A DNA stretch of 64,000 nucleotides, taken from positions 1-64,000 of the forward strand of contig DXIS01000022.1 of the NCBI GenBank assembly GCA_019112735.1, in the 5' to 3' direction. The stretch's first letter is position 1. Each line of letters starts with the position of its first letter. Source of the DNA: Candidatus Mediterraneibacter guildfordensis (GTDB lineage Bacteria; Bacillota; Clostridia; Lachnospirales; Lachnospiraceae). Under the pieces are notes generated by a model, which had not been told where the DNA came from, searched no databases, and saw nothing but the letters and a program-made list of their open reading frames with translations. This document shows, piece after piece, positions 1-10,067 of the stretch. The position numbers and the translations under genes are program-made.

Positions 1-1236
1 CAGTTCCGCTACAATATAATGGTGTGTTTTTTCTTCCTGTTCCTGACACATCGATTCCACAATTTTCTTTACATAATCTTCAACCTCAGAAAAATATCTG
101 AATCCATATAAATCGGATTTGTACGAAAAAAGCATGTAGGCATGTTCACTGTCTTTTTCCTCGCTTCTTGCGCTTTTACAGAAAATCCGGTACAAAAGAT
201 TAAATATCCCACTTATAGTAATATACAACGAATAAGAATCTCCACAACTTTCCAAAACGTCAGAAATAATACATCCTGCCGCAGAGCATTGCTTCTGTGC
301 AATGGCATCCCTGAGCATCATCTCAGCCTCTTTTGTAAAATGATTTTCCGGACGCATTTCACTCGTATATGCATAAACTTTCACCCAGCCGTTAATAAGC
401 CGCTGATTGATTGCATACACAGCCTCTTGATATGCTTTTTTCATTTCTGCAGTTCTGATATATTTCTGACTAATCCCAACTGTCATTTTTACATCATATT
501 TTGCATTTATTCTTTTAATAAATTCTAACAGATCTGTTTCCGGCTCTTTCTCTGTAAACAGCAAAGCGACATATTCTTTGTATCTTCTAAAATAGAAACT
601 ACATCCGTCCCGATTTATTAGAAAGCGATTCAACTCTTTCTCAACCAGATCTCTTTTTTGATCTCCGTTTTCCGCCTGTAAAACAGCCAGATAACAGCCA
701 CGAAATGGCATCCTGCCCATTTCATCATCAAATCCATACTTTTGAAACACTGGTTGTAAAAATTGTTTTCTCCATTCTTCATGGCCTGCCAGCTCGCTAA
801 TGCTCAAATACTCGACTGTTCTTTGTGACATTTGAGCTGAAACTTTTTCTTCGTACTTTATTGTTTTCTTTTTCAAGCGCTCCAGTGCCTCTGACAGTTC
901 ATTCTCCTGCACTGGTTTAATGAGATAGTTATTCACGCCAAAAGTCATAGCCTTTTTTGCATATTCAAATTCACTGTATCCGGACACAATGATTGTCTCA
1001 ACCCCAAGTTCTTCTTCCGAAATGCATCTGGCCAGTTCCAATCCATCCATTTCAGGCATTCTTACGTCAGTAAACAGAAGATCTACTTTTCCTTTATGTT
1101 CCCTGATATATCGGATCGCCATTTCGCCATTCTCAAAATCCGCTACTATTTCAGCATCAGGCTGTGCCAAATTTATTTTTCTGATTAAAGCTTTTCTTGC
1201 GTAAAACTCATCATCTGCAACGACAATCCTAAGCAT
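1..1236 (-). CDS. AraC-type response regulator (YesN-like), partial, runs off the left edge
   Basis: Reverse-strand reading from ATG at 1236 gives MLRIVVADDEFYARKALIRKI...DLLFTDVRMPEMDGLELA...GVNNYLIKPV, a receiver domain; absent from the ORF track because no stop lies in the window; directly follows the histidine kinase. Confidence 0.88.
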   Translation of the reverse strand, partial: MLRIVVADDEFYARKALIRKINLAQPDAEIVADFENGEMAIRYIREHKGKVDLLFTDVRMPEMDGLELARCISEEELGVETIIVSGYSEFEYAKKAMTFGVNNYLIKPVQENELSEALERLKKKTIKYEEKVSAQMSQRTVEYLSISELAGHEEWRKQFLQPVFQKYGFDDEMGRMPFRGCYLAVLQAENGDQKRDLVEKELNRFLINRDGCSFYFRRYKEYVALLFTEKEPETDLLEFIKRINAKYDVKMTVGISQKYIRTAEMKKAYQEAVYAINQRLINGWVKVYAYTSEMRPENHFTKEAEMMLRDAIAQKQCSAAGCIISDVLESCGDSYSLYITISGIFNLLYRIFCKSARSEEKDSEHAYMLFSYKSDLYGFRYFSEVEDYVKKIVESMCQEQEEKTHHYIVAEL

Positions 1237-1237
1237 T

Positions 1238-3070
1238 TTACTTTTGTTCCTCCTGTTTATCCCCGGCAATTCTATGAATCCGGATTTGAATCACAGTATA
1301 TTCGCTTTCTTTGCTTTTAATCTTAATGCCATACTCTTTCCCATAAAAATTTTTGATCCTGGCATTTACATTCCTTAATCCTATCCCTCTATCCACATTA
1401 GCAACTAGTGTTTTTGTATCCATCTTTTCCAGTTCTTCATTTAACTCTCGGACAATATCACTATTCATTCCAATCCCATTATCCCGTATTCTGATCTCTA
1501 TATCTTCTCCATCATAATAGGCCTCAAGATCTATCTGATTTGTTTCACGCATTTTCGGGAACGCATGTTTCAATGAATTTTCTACAAGAGGCTGTAGCAC
1601 AAATTTCAGAACAGGCTCGTCATATAACGCTTCAGGAATATGCTGCGTGAATTCATATTTTCCTGGGAAACGGATTGTCTGTATCGTCATATATCTGTTA
1701 ACCTGTTTAAATTCCTGTCCAATCGGAACAATATCACTCCCCTTAATATTGTATTGGAACATGCTCGAAAGATTATCAGATATTTTTGCGATTTCGTCCA
1801 CCCCTTCCAGCAAAGCGATTGAACTGATCGTATTAAGTGTATTATATAAAAAATGTGGATTAATCTGAAACTGAAGCATTTTCAGTTCCGTCTGCTTCTG
1901 ATTCAGCTGATATACATATATTTTTTCTATACTTTCATTAATCCGCTGTCCCATCTGATTATAACTGTGTAAGAGCATTCCCATCTCATCCTGCCAGTCA
2001 TATTCTTTCTCATCAATATACTTCACAGTTCCTTTATCGACTTTTTCCATAGCTTTGATTAAAATGCTCACCGGACGACTGATCTGTCCCGACAGAATAA
2101 CCCCAAGAAACATTGCCGTAATAAGCACAATACCCATCATAGCTGCCAGACCAGCAATATTCTTTATTCCTGCAGCATAAATATCTGACAGCGGAGTATA
2201 AACAAGTACACGCCATCCTGTAGTCTGACTGTCCATCAAAGTAACCGCCGCCTCTTTTCCGTTAAGCCGAATTTCACAATCATTGCTTATATCTGTTTCA
2301 TCAGTTTTTACCAATTCAATTATTTCCTGCTTTTCCGAATTCTGAATATTTCCCCATACATCTTCATTTTCTCCGGTATGATAGATCAGTTCTCCTTTAT
2401 GATCAAAAATCATAAGGTGAGTTCCTGTGCTTGCCGATTCCAGTGTCTGGTCCAGGATCTGTCTGACAGCAGAAAAATTCAAATCAATATACAAAGTTCC
2501 AATTGGTCTGTCCTGATCAATATCATAAATCTTACTGATACTGGTAATAAGCGGATATTCCACCATATTAATTGTTTCATGATATACCCCTGTATAATAG
2601 ATATTATGACGATCTTCCCAATCCTGCCGACGCTGAATATTATACATTCGATCTAGATATGACGAATTTTCCGTTTTAATATTGCTGTATACATCTCCAT
2701 ACTCGTTCACAAAAGTTGCACGCAACACATATTGGTTCATATTCGTCATATGATTTAAAGCACGGGTAACATAATCATCATCCTCTAATGCTTTTGTCAA
2801 CGACTTTTCATCTGTTTTTGTACGGATCATCGGTTTAACTTTGTCATCAATCAGGTGAATGAAACGAACCCTGTCCATATTTGAAAATATAACTTCCATA
2901 TTCAGATTGACCTGTTCTGCAAACTGGTGCATATACCGTATAGTTTCCTGACGCGATGTTCTGATGCTTCGAATACAGTATACTCCTGACAACAAAAAAG
3001 CCAGACCTATAAATAGAATATATGAAGTCAGTATCTTCTTTCTGAAAGACAGCCTTCTGAACCATTCCAT
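1238..3070 (-). CDS. Sensor histidine kinase, YesM family (extracellular sensor, HAMP, His_kinase)
   Basis: Motifs QFQINPHFLYNTLNTISSIA and DNGIGM...GIGLRNVNARIKNFYG. Confidence 0.92.
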   Translation of the reverse strand: MEWFRRLSFRKKILTSYILFIGLAFLLSGVYCIRSIRTSRQETIRYMHQFAEQVNLNMEVIFSNMDRVRFIHLIDDKVKPMIRTKTDEKSLTKALEDDDYVTRALNHMTNMNQYVLRATFVNEYGDVYSNIKTENSSYLDRMYNIQRRQDWEDRHNIYYTGVYHETINMVEYPLITSISKIYDIDQDRPIGTLYIDLNFSAVRQILDQTLESASTGTHLMIFDHKGELIYHTGENEDVWGNIQNSEKQEIIELVKTDETDISNDCEIRLNGKEAAVTLMDSQTTGWRVLVYTPLSDIYAAGIKNIAGLAAMMGIVLITAMFLGVILSGQISRPVSILIKAMEKVDKGTVKYIDEKEYDWQDEMGMLLHSYNQMGQRINESIEKIYVYQLNQKQTELKMLQFQINPHFLYNTLNTISSIALLEGVDEIAKISDNLSSMFQYNIKGSDIVPIGQEFKQVNRYMTIQTIRFPGKYEFTQHIPEALYDEPVLKFVLQPLVENSLKHAFPKMRETNQIDLEAYYDGEDIEIRIRDNGIGMNSDIVRELNEELEKMDTKTLVANVDRGIGLRNVNARIKNFYGKEYGIKIKSKESEYTVIQIRIHRIAGDKQEEQK

Positions 3071-3169
3071 TCATTTTTCCTCCTATATACAAACAGTACA
3101 CCGCGTCCTCTTTACGAATCAACGGTGTACTATTAATGTACTATGTAATCCGATTTCTGACAATCCTTA

Positions 3170-4018
3170 TCAGGATTTCACAGCACCGGCTGTCAAACCT
3201 TCAACAATATGTTTCTGTGCACAGATATATGCGATCAGAACAGGTATCATAGCGATCAGATAAGACGCAAACGCCATGTTATAATCGAAGGAATATTGTG
3301 ATTTAAAGTTATATTGGAACAACGGCAATGTCCAGGTATCCGGTAGTTTATTAAGTATCATCAACGGCATCTGAAAGTCATTCCATATCCATAATGCATT
3401 TAGCACGATTACTGTAGATGTCATCGGCTTTAGAAGTGGAAGAACGATTCTGACATATGCCTGAACTGTAGTACAACCATCAATGTACGCCGCCTCTTCC
3501 AGATCTACCGGCACATTTCTGATGTAGTTTACCAGCAGGAACACTGCCTGCATAGCCGCATATGTTACATGGAGCAGGATCAATCCGAACTTATTAGCCA
3601 GTCCAAGACCGCCCATAAACTGTACAAGCGGAACCATGATAACCTGAAATGGTACAAACATTCCCAAAACGATCAGACCATATATAATTTTATAGTATGC
3701 ACTCCGTTTCATACTTCGTGCGATTGCATAAGAGATCATTGTTACCAGAATATAAATCAGCACCAGTGAACTTACTGTAACGATCACAGAATTCATAAAA
3801 TATTTGAAGTATCCCGCTTTCTCAAAAACCGATCTGAAATTATCCAGATTCAGACTGGTCGGAAAAGAGAAAAAGTTCTGTGCTGACTGTTCCGGTGTTT
3901 TAAAAGCAGTGATTACGGTAATGTAGAATGGAAGCAGGATGATAACTGCCCCGATTACGGCAATCACATAAGAAATCGATTTACCAATAACATTTCTGTT
4001 CTTCATTCCCTTAATCAC
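3170..4018 (-). CDS. Carbohydrate ABC transporter permease (MalG-like)
   Basis: EEAAYIDGCTTVQAYVRIVLPLLKP inner-membrane permease signature. Confidence 0.92.
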   Translation of the reverse strand: MIKGMKNRNVIGKSISYVIAVIGAVIILLPFYITVITAFKTPEQSAQNFFSFPTSLNLDNFRSVFEKAGYFKYFMNSVIVTVSSLVLIYILVTMISYAIARSMKRSAYYKIIYGLIVLGMFVPFQVIMVPLVQFMGGLGLANKFGLILLHVTYAAMQAVFLLVNYIRNVPVDLEEAAYIDGCTTVQAYVRIVLPLLKPMTSTVIVLNALWIWNDFQMPLMILNKLPDTWTLPLFQYNFKSQYSFDYNMAFASYLIAMIPVLIAYICAQKHIVEGLTAGAVKS

Positions 4019-4892
4019 CTACTTTCTTATTTTCTGTCATTCGCATTGTTGCTACGGATACCAGCGCGATGATCACAAACAGGATCATGGATTCTGCTAC
4101 CGAATAACCAAATCTTCCTTCCTGCATTGCATGATTATAAATCAGAATACCCACAGACTCTGTAGACTGCATCGGGCCACCATCTGTCATAGCTTTGATA
4201 TAATCGAATGTTGTTAGACCGCCTTTGACGGATGTCACAATAACAATATTAAGTACAGGGATCAGATAGGGTATTGTAATAGATTTGAATCTCTGCCATG
4301 CGTTTGCTCCGTCAATCGAAGCTGCCTCATAAAGATCCTGCGGAACGCTCTGCAGACCTGCAATCAGCAGCACAATTGGAGTAGCACAACCCTGCCACAG
4401 GTTTACGACCAGAATCGCGTACATTGCAAGTTTAGGACTACCAAGCCAGCTGGATTCGAATAATCCCCAGCCTGTTGCTTCACCGATCAACGGAACAACC
4501 CGGTAAAATAATTCATTCCAGATCAATCCTACTGTCACAAGACTGAGAATCGCCGGAAGGAAGAACACCGAACGGAAGAAACCGCGTCCTTTTATCTTTT
4601 GATTAAGAACAATTGCAATAATCAGTGAAATAATAACTGTTCCAACTGTTAGTAAAACAGTATACTTAAAGTTAAATACAAGTGCGTTTCTGAAACGTTC
4701 ATCCTGGAATATATCTATATAGTTCTGAAATCCGATGAAATTGTATTCCGGACTGGTCCCCGACCAGTCCGTAAAACTATTTTTCATACCCATCAGAAGC
4801 GGGATAATAAAGAAAACACAATACATAATCAGGATTGGAAGCGTAAACAGAAACAGAACATGATTCCTATTTAATTTCCTGGATTTTTTCAT
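4011..4892 (-). CDS. Carbohydrate ABC transporter permease (MalF-like)
   Basis: YEAASIDGANAWQRFKSITIPYLIP; likely start is the internal Met at 4892 of the 303-aa ORF. Confidence 0.9.
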   Translation of the reverse strand: MKKSRKLNRNHVLFLFTLPILIMYCVFFIIPLLMGMKNSFTDWSGTSPEYNFIGFQNYIDIFQDERFRNALVFNFKYTVLLTVGTVIISLIIAIVLNQKIKGRGFFRSVFFLPAILSLVTVGLIWNELFYRVVPLIGEATGWGLFESSWLGSPKLAMYAILVVNLWQGCATPIVLLIAGLQSVPQDLYEAASIDGANAWQRFKSITIPYLIPVLNIVIVTSVKGGLTTFDYIKAMTDGGPMQSTESVGILIYNHAMQEGRFGYSVAESMILFVIIALVSVATMRMTENKKVGD

Positions 4893-4911
4893 ACCGTTTC
4901 CTTTCTTGATC

Positions 4912-6102
4912 TTACTCACCATAAAGCTCTAAGAATTCATCTTTATTCTCCTCAAAAACTTTTGTCAGATTTGAAAGGAATGTATTTATATCCTCTCCGC
5001 CTTCGGGTACAATTACTTTCTGAATTGTGTTCTGACGTTCATCTGCAACAGCCTTCGGAAGTGCAGTTGCCTGAAGTACACCCTGCCCTGCATCTACCAG
5101 ATCTACAATTTCCTGTGCATCTGGAATATTAGGTGTAACATCCTTCATACACGGAAGTGAATAATCATTGTCAACATAGAGTTGTACCATTTCCTTAGAT
5201 GCGGCAAATTCAACAAATTCTTTAGCTGCATCAATATTTTCGCCTTTAGCAGAAATTGCAAGATTAACATCAATACCCATGCTTACCTTTGTATCTCCAT
5301 CATCACTCGGGAAAGAGAACATACCAATATTCATATCCGGATTTGCTTTTTTAATTGAAGGAAGTGCCCAGATTCCCTGCATAAACATGTAAGATTTTCC
5401 AGTCGCGAAATCACTGATCGCCTGATCATATCCAAGGCTCAAAGAATCCCCCTGTCCATATGCCCGTATATCTACCACTTTCTGCAAAGTCTCTGGGAAC
5501 AGAGCATCATCTTCAAAAGTTGTTACACCATTTGCAATATCCGTATATACCGGTTTTCTGTCTCCACGCGCCGAACCGTCAATATTATCCTCCCAACACT
5601 GAACAATTGTCCATGCATCCTTATCAGGGAACAGGAAAGGCGTTTCCCCTTTACTCTGAATATCTTCTGCAAGCTTGATCAGTTCATCATATGTAGTCGG
5701 CACCTCATAGCCACCCGCTTCAAACAGATCCTTATTGTAAAATACACCACTGAAGTTTGCAGAAATCGGCACTACATAGTTTTTCCCTTTATACTTGATC
5801 GCATCTTTATACTGATCCACTACATTATCAAGGCATTCCATATCTGTCAATTCAAGGAAATGGCCTTCCTTCATAAACTGCATTGTGTTTGAATCCTGCA
5901 TGCCACCTACTTGGATAATATCCGGAAGATCACCTGTAGCTGCACGAGACATCAGGACGCTCGTCGCATCAGGTACAATATTCTGTGTCACTACAATTTC
6001 ATCCTGGCTGTTATTGAACTCCTCAATAATTTTATCAAAGGTTTCTGAAGCTTCTCTTTTTTGAGTAAAGAACTCCAACTCAAGCCGCCCGTGAAAAAGC
6101 AA
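4912..6102 (-). pseudogene. Sugar ABC transporter solute-binding protein, mature domain without native N-terminus (5' end replaced by IS256 remnant)
   Basis: ELEFFTQKREASETFDKIIEEFNNSQ... is an SBP_bac family mature start; the first residues MLFHGRL come from transposase DNA read antisense; the lipoprotein signal lies at 6486-6578. Confidence 0.8.
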
Positions 6103-6490
6103 TCCAGGTAGCGGAGAAACTCCGGGCCATGAAGCTTGCTAAAGCTGCCAAGAAGGTAGAGGACGGAATCGAAGAAACCTTGACCTATATGGATTTTCCT
6201 ACGCAGCATTGGACTCGGATCCGGACCAATAACGCTATTGAGCGGCTCAACCGTGAGATTAAACGCCGTACAAAAGCGATCGGTGCTTTTCCTGACGGGC
6301 AGAGTGCCTTGATGCTTGTATGTGCCAGACTGCGTCATGTAGCAGCAACCAGTTGGGGAGCCAGACGCTATATGAATATGGATCATCTTTTCAAATCAGA
6401 AGAGGATCTGCTGTCTGATATCATAGCCGGCTGACTACCGGCTGCTAAACGGCTAGGTTCTGATTTTGCGAAAAACTATTGACACTATCC
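6081..6490 (+). mobile_element. IS256-family (mutator-type) element remnant: transposase C-terminus and right end
   Basis: Plus frame reads AAREKAIQVAEKLRAMKLAKAAKKVEDGIEETLTYMDFPTQHWTRIRTNNAIERLNREIKRRTKAIGAFPDGQSALMLVCARLRHVAATSWG; N-terminal portion and left end absent; followed by TTGACACTATCC-type terminal sequence. Confidence 0.87.
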
Positions 6491-6578
6491 CTTCATCACC
6501 AGAGCCTCCACATCCTGCGAGCATTCCTGCTGCCAGAGATGCAGTCATAAAGAGTGCCACTGCTTTTTTCATTTTCAT
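6453..6578 (-). pseudogene. Detached lipoprotein signal peptide of the split solute-binding protein
   Basis: Minus frame from ATG 6578: MKMKKAVALFMTASLAAGMLAGCGGSGDEG then IS-derived IVSIVFRKIRT stop; lipobox LAGC. Confidence 0.82.
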
Positions 6579-6584
6579 ATGTTT

Positions 6585-6630
6585 TTCCTCCTCGATTTTT
6601 GATGATTTTATTATATAAATCGAGGAGGAA
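6585..6630 (-). promoter_or_regulatory. 14-bp perfect inverted repeat covering the Shine-Dalgarno of the solute-binding protein
   Basis: TTCCTCCTCGATTT / AAATCGAGGAGGAA arms with an 18-nt loop; on the minus strand the second arm holds GAGGAGG a few nt before ATG 6578. Confidence 0.6.
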
Positions 6631-6702
6631 TCCGTATATGAAACATTATACTTTTTTATATGTTGATTTTTACCAGATGGATTAAAACAATAGAAATGAT
6701 AC

Positions 6703-7476
6703 TCAGATAATCAGAACCGCCGCCAGCATCGCCAGCTCGCACACCTGCAGGAAATATCCGGCCAGATCGCCTGTCGTTCCGCCGAACCGTTTCCGGCTCA
6801 TCCGATAATAATACAGGAACGCAAGAAGCGCCGCTGCGATCATAAGTCCTGCCGCCGCAAGTCCCGCGCCGCCCTGCCGCCGGCCAAGGCCAAGCATCAG
6901 GACCGCATCCGCGCAGGCCCAGAGGATCAGCACGACCCGGACCCGCAGGCGGTGGGCGCCGTCGTGAAAAGTCTTCAAAAGCCCGCTGTTCTTCGCCGTT
7001 GGAAAGGAGACGACGGAAATGCCGCTAAGCGCCCGGGACAGCGGGTACATACACGCCGCCAGGGGAAGCATGGCCGCATCCGCCTCGCTCCACAGGGCCA
7101 ACACCGCCGTAAAGTACACGCACAGTCCGATCACGGCAAACGCCCCGGTATGGGGGTCTTTCAGGATCTCCAGTTTCTTCTCCCGGTTGCCCCAGGAACT
7201 GAGGGCGTCGATGGTGTCCGCATAACCGTCCAGATGGATGCCTCCCGTAACCAGCACGGGGATCAGGGTCATCACGGCCGCGAATAGCAGCTTCCCGCAG
7301 GAAGTGTATGTAAGCAGCGCATATCCGGCGCCGAACTGAAGAAGTCCGGTCACCACTCCGACCACCGGGAAAAAACACATCGCATACTTCATATTTTTTT
7401 CGTTCCAGTCCACGGTCGGGGCCGGGATCTTTGAATACATGGACAGGGCGATCGCCAGCGCATTCAGAAAGCGCAT
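6703..7476 (-). CDS. cobS: Adenosylcobinamide-GDP ribazoletransferase
   Basis: GGIHLDGYADTIDALSS and FGGTTGDLAGYFLQVCEL motifs; in cobalamin cluster. Confidence 0.93.
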   Translation of the reverse strand: MRFLNALAIALSMYSKIPAPTVDWNEKNMKYAMCFFPVVGVVTGLLQFGAGYALLTYTSCGKLLFAAVMTLIPVLVTGGIHLDGYADTIDALSSWGNREKKLEILKDPHTGAFAVIGLCVYFTAVLALWSEADAAMLPLAACMYPLSRALSGISVVSFPTAKNSGLLKTFHDGAHRLRVRVVLILWACADAVLMLGLGRRQGGAGLAAAGLMIAAALLAFLYYYRMSRKRFGGTTGDLAGYFLQVCELAMLAAVLII

Positions 7477-7531
7477 GTTCCATTCCTCTCTTTCATCACA
7501 TCAGACCGTATGCTATATCTTCCGCACACCA

Positions 7532-8611
7532 TCAGTCATTGAATTCTTCGTACTGCTCCACATGGATCTCCTCGAACGTACTCATTTCACGGTAGACCTT
7601 AAGTCCCATTTCCAGAAGCGGGATCACGGCCACCGCCCCGCTTCCCTCGCCGAGGGACATGTTGCAGTCAATATACGGGGATAAATAAAGTTCTTCCAGC
7701 ACCATGCCGCCGGCGGGTTCTCCGGACCGGTGGGAGGGCATCATACTGTCTGCGGCAGCCGGGCACATCCGGGCCGCGCACAGCGCTGCAACGGAAGAAA
7801 TAAACCCGTCGATGAGCACCGGGATCCGGCAGAGCGCACCGCCCAGAAACACACCGGCAAGTCCCGCGATATCCAGCCCGCCGACTTTGGAAAGCACATC
7901 CAGGATGTCCCCCCGGTCCGGCCGGTGTTTTGCAACAGCCGCCCGGATCACCTCGATCTTCCGGTTCAAGCCGCCGGAACTCAGTCCCGCCCCGCGGCCG
8001 GTCACCTCTTCCACGTTTTTATCAAGGAGCACGGATGCCACGGCGCTGCTGGTGGTCGTATTTCCGATCCCCATCTCGCCGGTGGCAAGAAGGTCATATC
8101 CATCCGCAGCCAGTTTCTCCGCGATCTTCAGGCCAGTCAGGACGGCATTCGCCGCTTGTTCCCGCGTCATGGCCGGTTCCAGGAGCATATCCTTCGTCCC
8201 GTTCATGATCTTGTATTCCGGCCGGGTCACTGCCGGCACGTCCACAGCCATGCCGATATCCACGGGATAGAGGTCCACGCCCGCCAGTTCCGCCATGAGG
8301 CAGGTGCTGGTCGCCCGGCGGGTAAAGTTCTCCGCCACGATGGCCGTCACTTCCTGGCCGCTCTGGCTCACGCTCTCCGCGACCACGCCGTTGTCCGCGC
8401 ACATGACCACGAGCCCTTTCTTCCGGATCTCATAGTCCGCCGTCTCATAGATCCCGGCCATGCGCGTCACTGCATCCTCCAGCTTCCCGAGGCTGTTCAG
8501 CGGTTTGCCCACGTTCTTCCAGTGCGCTTTTGCCGCATCCATGGCCGCCCGGTCCGCCGGCCGGATCTTCGCCAGTTTCTCATTCAGTTCTGCTTCATAT
8601 GATCCGCTCAT
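7532..8611 (-). CDS. cobT: Nicotinate-nucleotide--dimethylbenzimidazole phosphoribosyltransferase
   Basis: MCADNGVVAESVSQSGQEVTA, GEMGIGNTTTSSAV, PSHRSGEPAG; start trimmed to MSGSYEAEL. Confidence 0.94.
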   Translation of the reverse strand: MSGSYEAELNEKLAKIRPADRAAMDAAKAHWKNVGKPLNSLGKLEDAVTRMAGIYETADYEIRKKGLVVMCADNGVVAESVSQSGQEVTAIVAENFTRRATSTCLMAELAGVDLYPVDIGMAVDVPAVTRPEYKIMNGTKDMLLEPAMTREQAANAVLTGLKIAEKLAADGYDLLATGEMGIGNTTTSSAVASVLLDKNVEEVTGRGAGLSSGGLNRKIEVIRAAVAKHRPDRGDILDVLSKVGGLDIAGLAGVFLGGALCRIPVLIDGFISSVAALCAARMCPAAADSMMPSHRSGEPAGGMVLEELYLSPYIDCNMSLGEGSGAVAVIPLLEMGLKVYREMSTFEEIHVEQYEEFND

Positions 8612-8643
8612 TTTATTTTCCTGCTTTCTTCTCTTATTCCTGT

Positions 8644-8682
8644 GCACGCTCTAGGCTCCACGCTGGGCATGCTCTACGCTCC
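8644..8682. repeat. Two 16-nt direct repeats across the cbiA stop codon
   Basis: GCACGCTCTAGGCTCC (8644-8659) and GCATGCTCTACGCTCC (8667-8682), 2 mismatches, 7-nt spacer. Confidence 0.7.
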
Positions 8683-10066
8683 AAGTCCGGCACCGCCGGA
8701 CAAACCGCCGGGCAAATTCCGGCACGGACGGAAGATACAGGTGCGGATATCCCGCAAAAAGATTTCCTTTTGCATGAATGCAGCTCCAGGAGCGCGTTCC
8801 GTCCGGCTTTACAGCCGTACACGATGCCCCGCTGTCCGTACTGTCCCAGTAATGGAACTCATGTCCCCGGATCCCCTCACCCGCATAGAGATATGTACTG
8901 TTCTCTTCCGAGATCTGTAAATTAATATATCCGAACCGGACCAGTTTTCCGGTCGGATAAGTCCGCCCCCGGATCACGCCGGCCATGGGATAACGGTTCC
9001 CGCCGCCGTCCTCCATTTCCTCATGGAGATACATGAATCCGCCGCATTCAGCCAGACAGGGGATGTCCTCCTCCACGATCAGCCGCCGGATCTCTTCCCG
9101 CAGTTTCCGGTTCTCCGAGAGTTGCTCTGCATAGAGTTCCGGATAGCCGCCGCCCAGGAGCAGGCCGCTGATATCCGCCGGCAGCTGCCGGTCCCGGAGG
9201 GGGCTGAATGGCACAAGCTCACAGCCCAGCTCTTGCAGAAGCTCCAGATTTGCCCGGTAATAAAAGCAGAACGCCTCATCCTGCGCGATGCCGATCCGGA
9301 TCGACCCGGACGGCACCCCATGATCCGGACGGACCGCCTGAACGCCCTCATCCTGCAGATCAGGCGCCTGCCCTGCAATTTCAAGGATCCGCTCAAGTTC
9401 CACGCTTTCTGAAAGAATCTGCGCCCCTTTTCTGATCTGGCTCTTCAGCCCTTCCAGTTCCTGCGGCGTCACCAGCCCCAGATGCCGGCTTTCCAGCCGG
9501 AAGGCTTCATCTTCCGGAATATACCCGAGCACGGGGATATCAAGACCGGACCGGCCCAGTTCTTTTTCCAGCATTTCTTTGAGCCGGGGGTAAAGCATCT
9601 CCGATACCCGGTTCAGAAGGATCCCCCGGATATTGCTGTCCGGGCGGAATGCCGCCATCCCGCTGACCAGCGCCGCCAGGGAGAGGGCCGCCCCCCTGCC
9701 GTTTACCACCAGCAGCACCGGCATTTCAAGCGTCCGTGCCACATCGTAGGAACTGCCCTCTTCCGTACCAACGGACCGGCCGTCATAGTAGCCCATGACG
9801 CCCTCTGCCACAACGAGATCCGCATCCGCCCCATGGCGGGAAAGCTCATCCCTGATCCCGTCTTTTCCACTGAAGAATAGGTCGAGATTTCTCGAATCCA
9901 CCCCCGCCGCTTCCCGATGGAACATGGGGTCGATATAATCCGGCCCGCATTTGCACGCCCGCACGCGAAGCCCCCGCGCCTTAAGCGCCGCCAGCAGCGC
10001 GCAGGTCACGGCGGTCTTGCCGCTGCCGCTTGCCGGGGCGGCGATCAGTATTCTCGGAATATGCAT
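8651..10066 (-). CDS. cbiA: Cobyrinate a,c-diamide synthase
   Basis: ILIAAPASGSGKTAVTCALLAALKARG and AECGGFMYLHEEM glutaminase-type C-terminus. Confidence 0.93.
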   Translation of the reverse strand: MHIPRILIAAPASGSGKTAVTCALLAALKARGLRVRACKCGPDYIDPMFHREAAGVDSRNLDLFFSGKDGIRDELSRHGADADLVVAEGVMGYYDGRSVGTEEGSSYDVARTLEMPVLLVVNGRGAALSLAALVSGMAAFRPDSNIRGILLNRVSEMLYPRLKEMLEKELGRSGLDIPVLGYIPEDEAFRLESRHLGLVTPQELEGLKSQIRKGAQILSESVELERILEIAGQAPDLQDEGVQAVRPDHGVPSGSIRIGIAQDEAFCFYYRANLELLQELGCELVPFSPLRDRQLPADISGLLLGGGYPELYAEQLSENRKLREEIRRLIVEEDIPCLAECGGFMYLHEEMEDGGGNRYPMAGVIRGRTYPTGKLVRFGYINLQISEENSTYLYAGEGIRGHEFHYWDSTDSGASCTAVKPDGTRSWSCIHAKGNLFAGYPHLYLPSVPEFARRFVRRCRTWSVEHAQRGA

Positions 10067-10067
10067 C

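Noticed and set aside
7704-8602. Several plus-strand ORFs opposite cobT
   Set aside because: Multiple overlapping frames open at once because of GC bias; cobT is clear on the minus strand.
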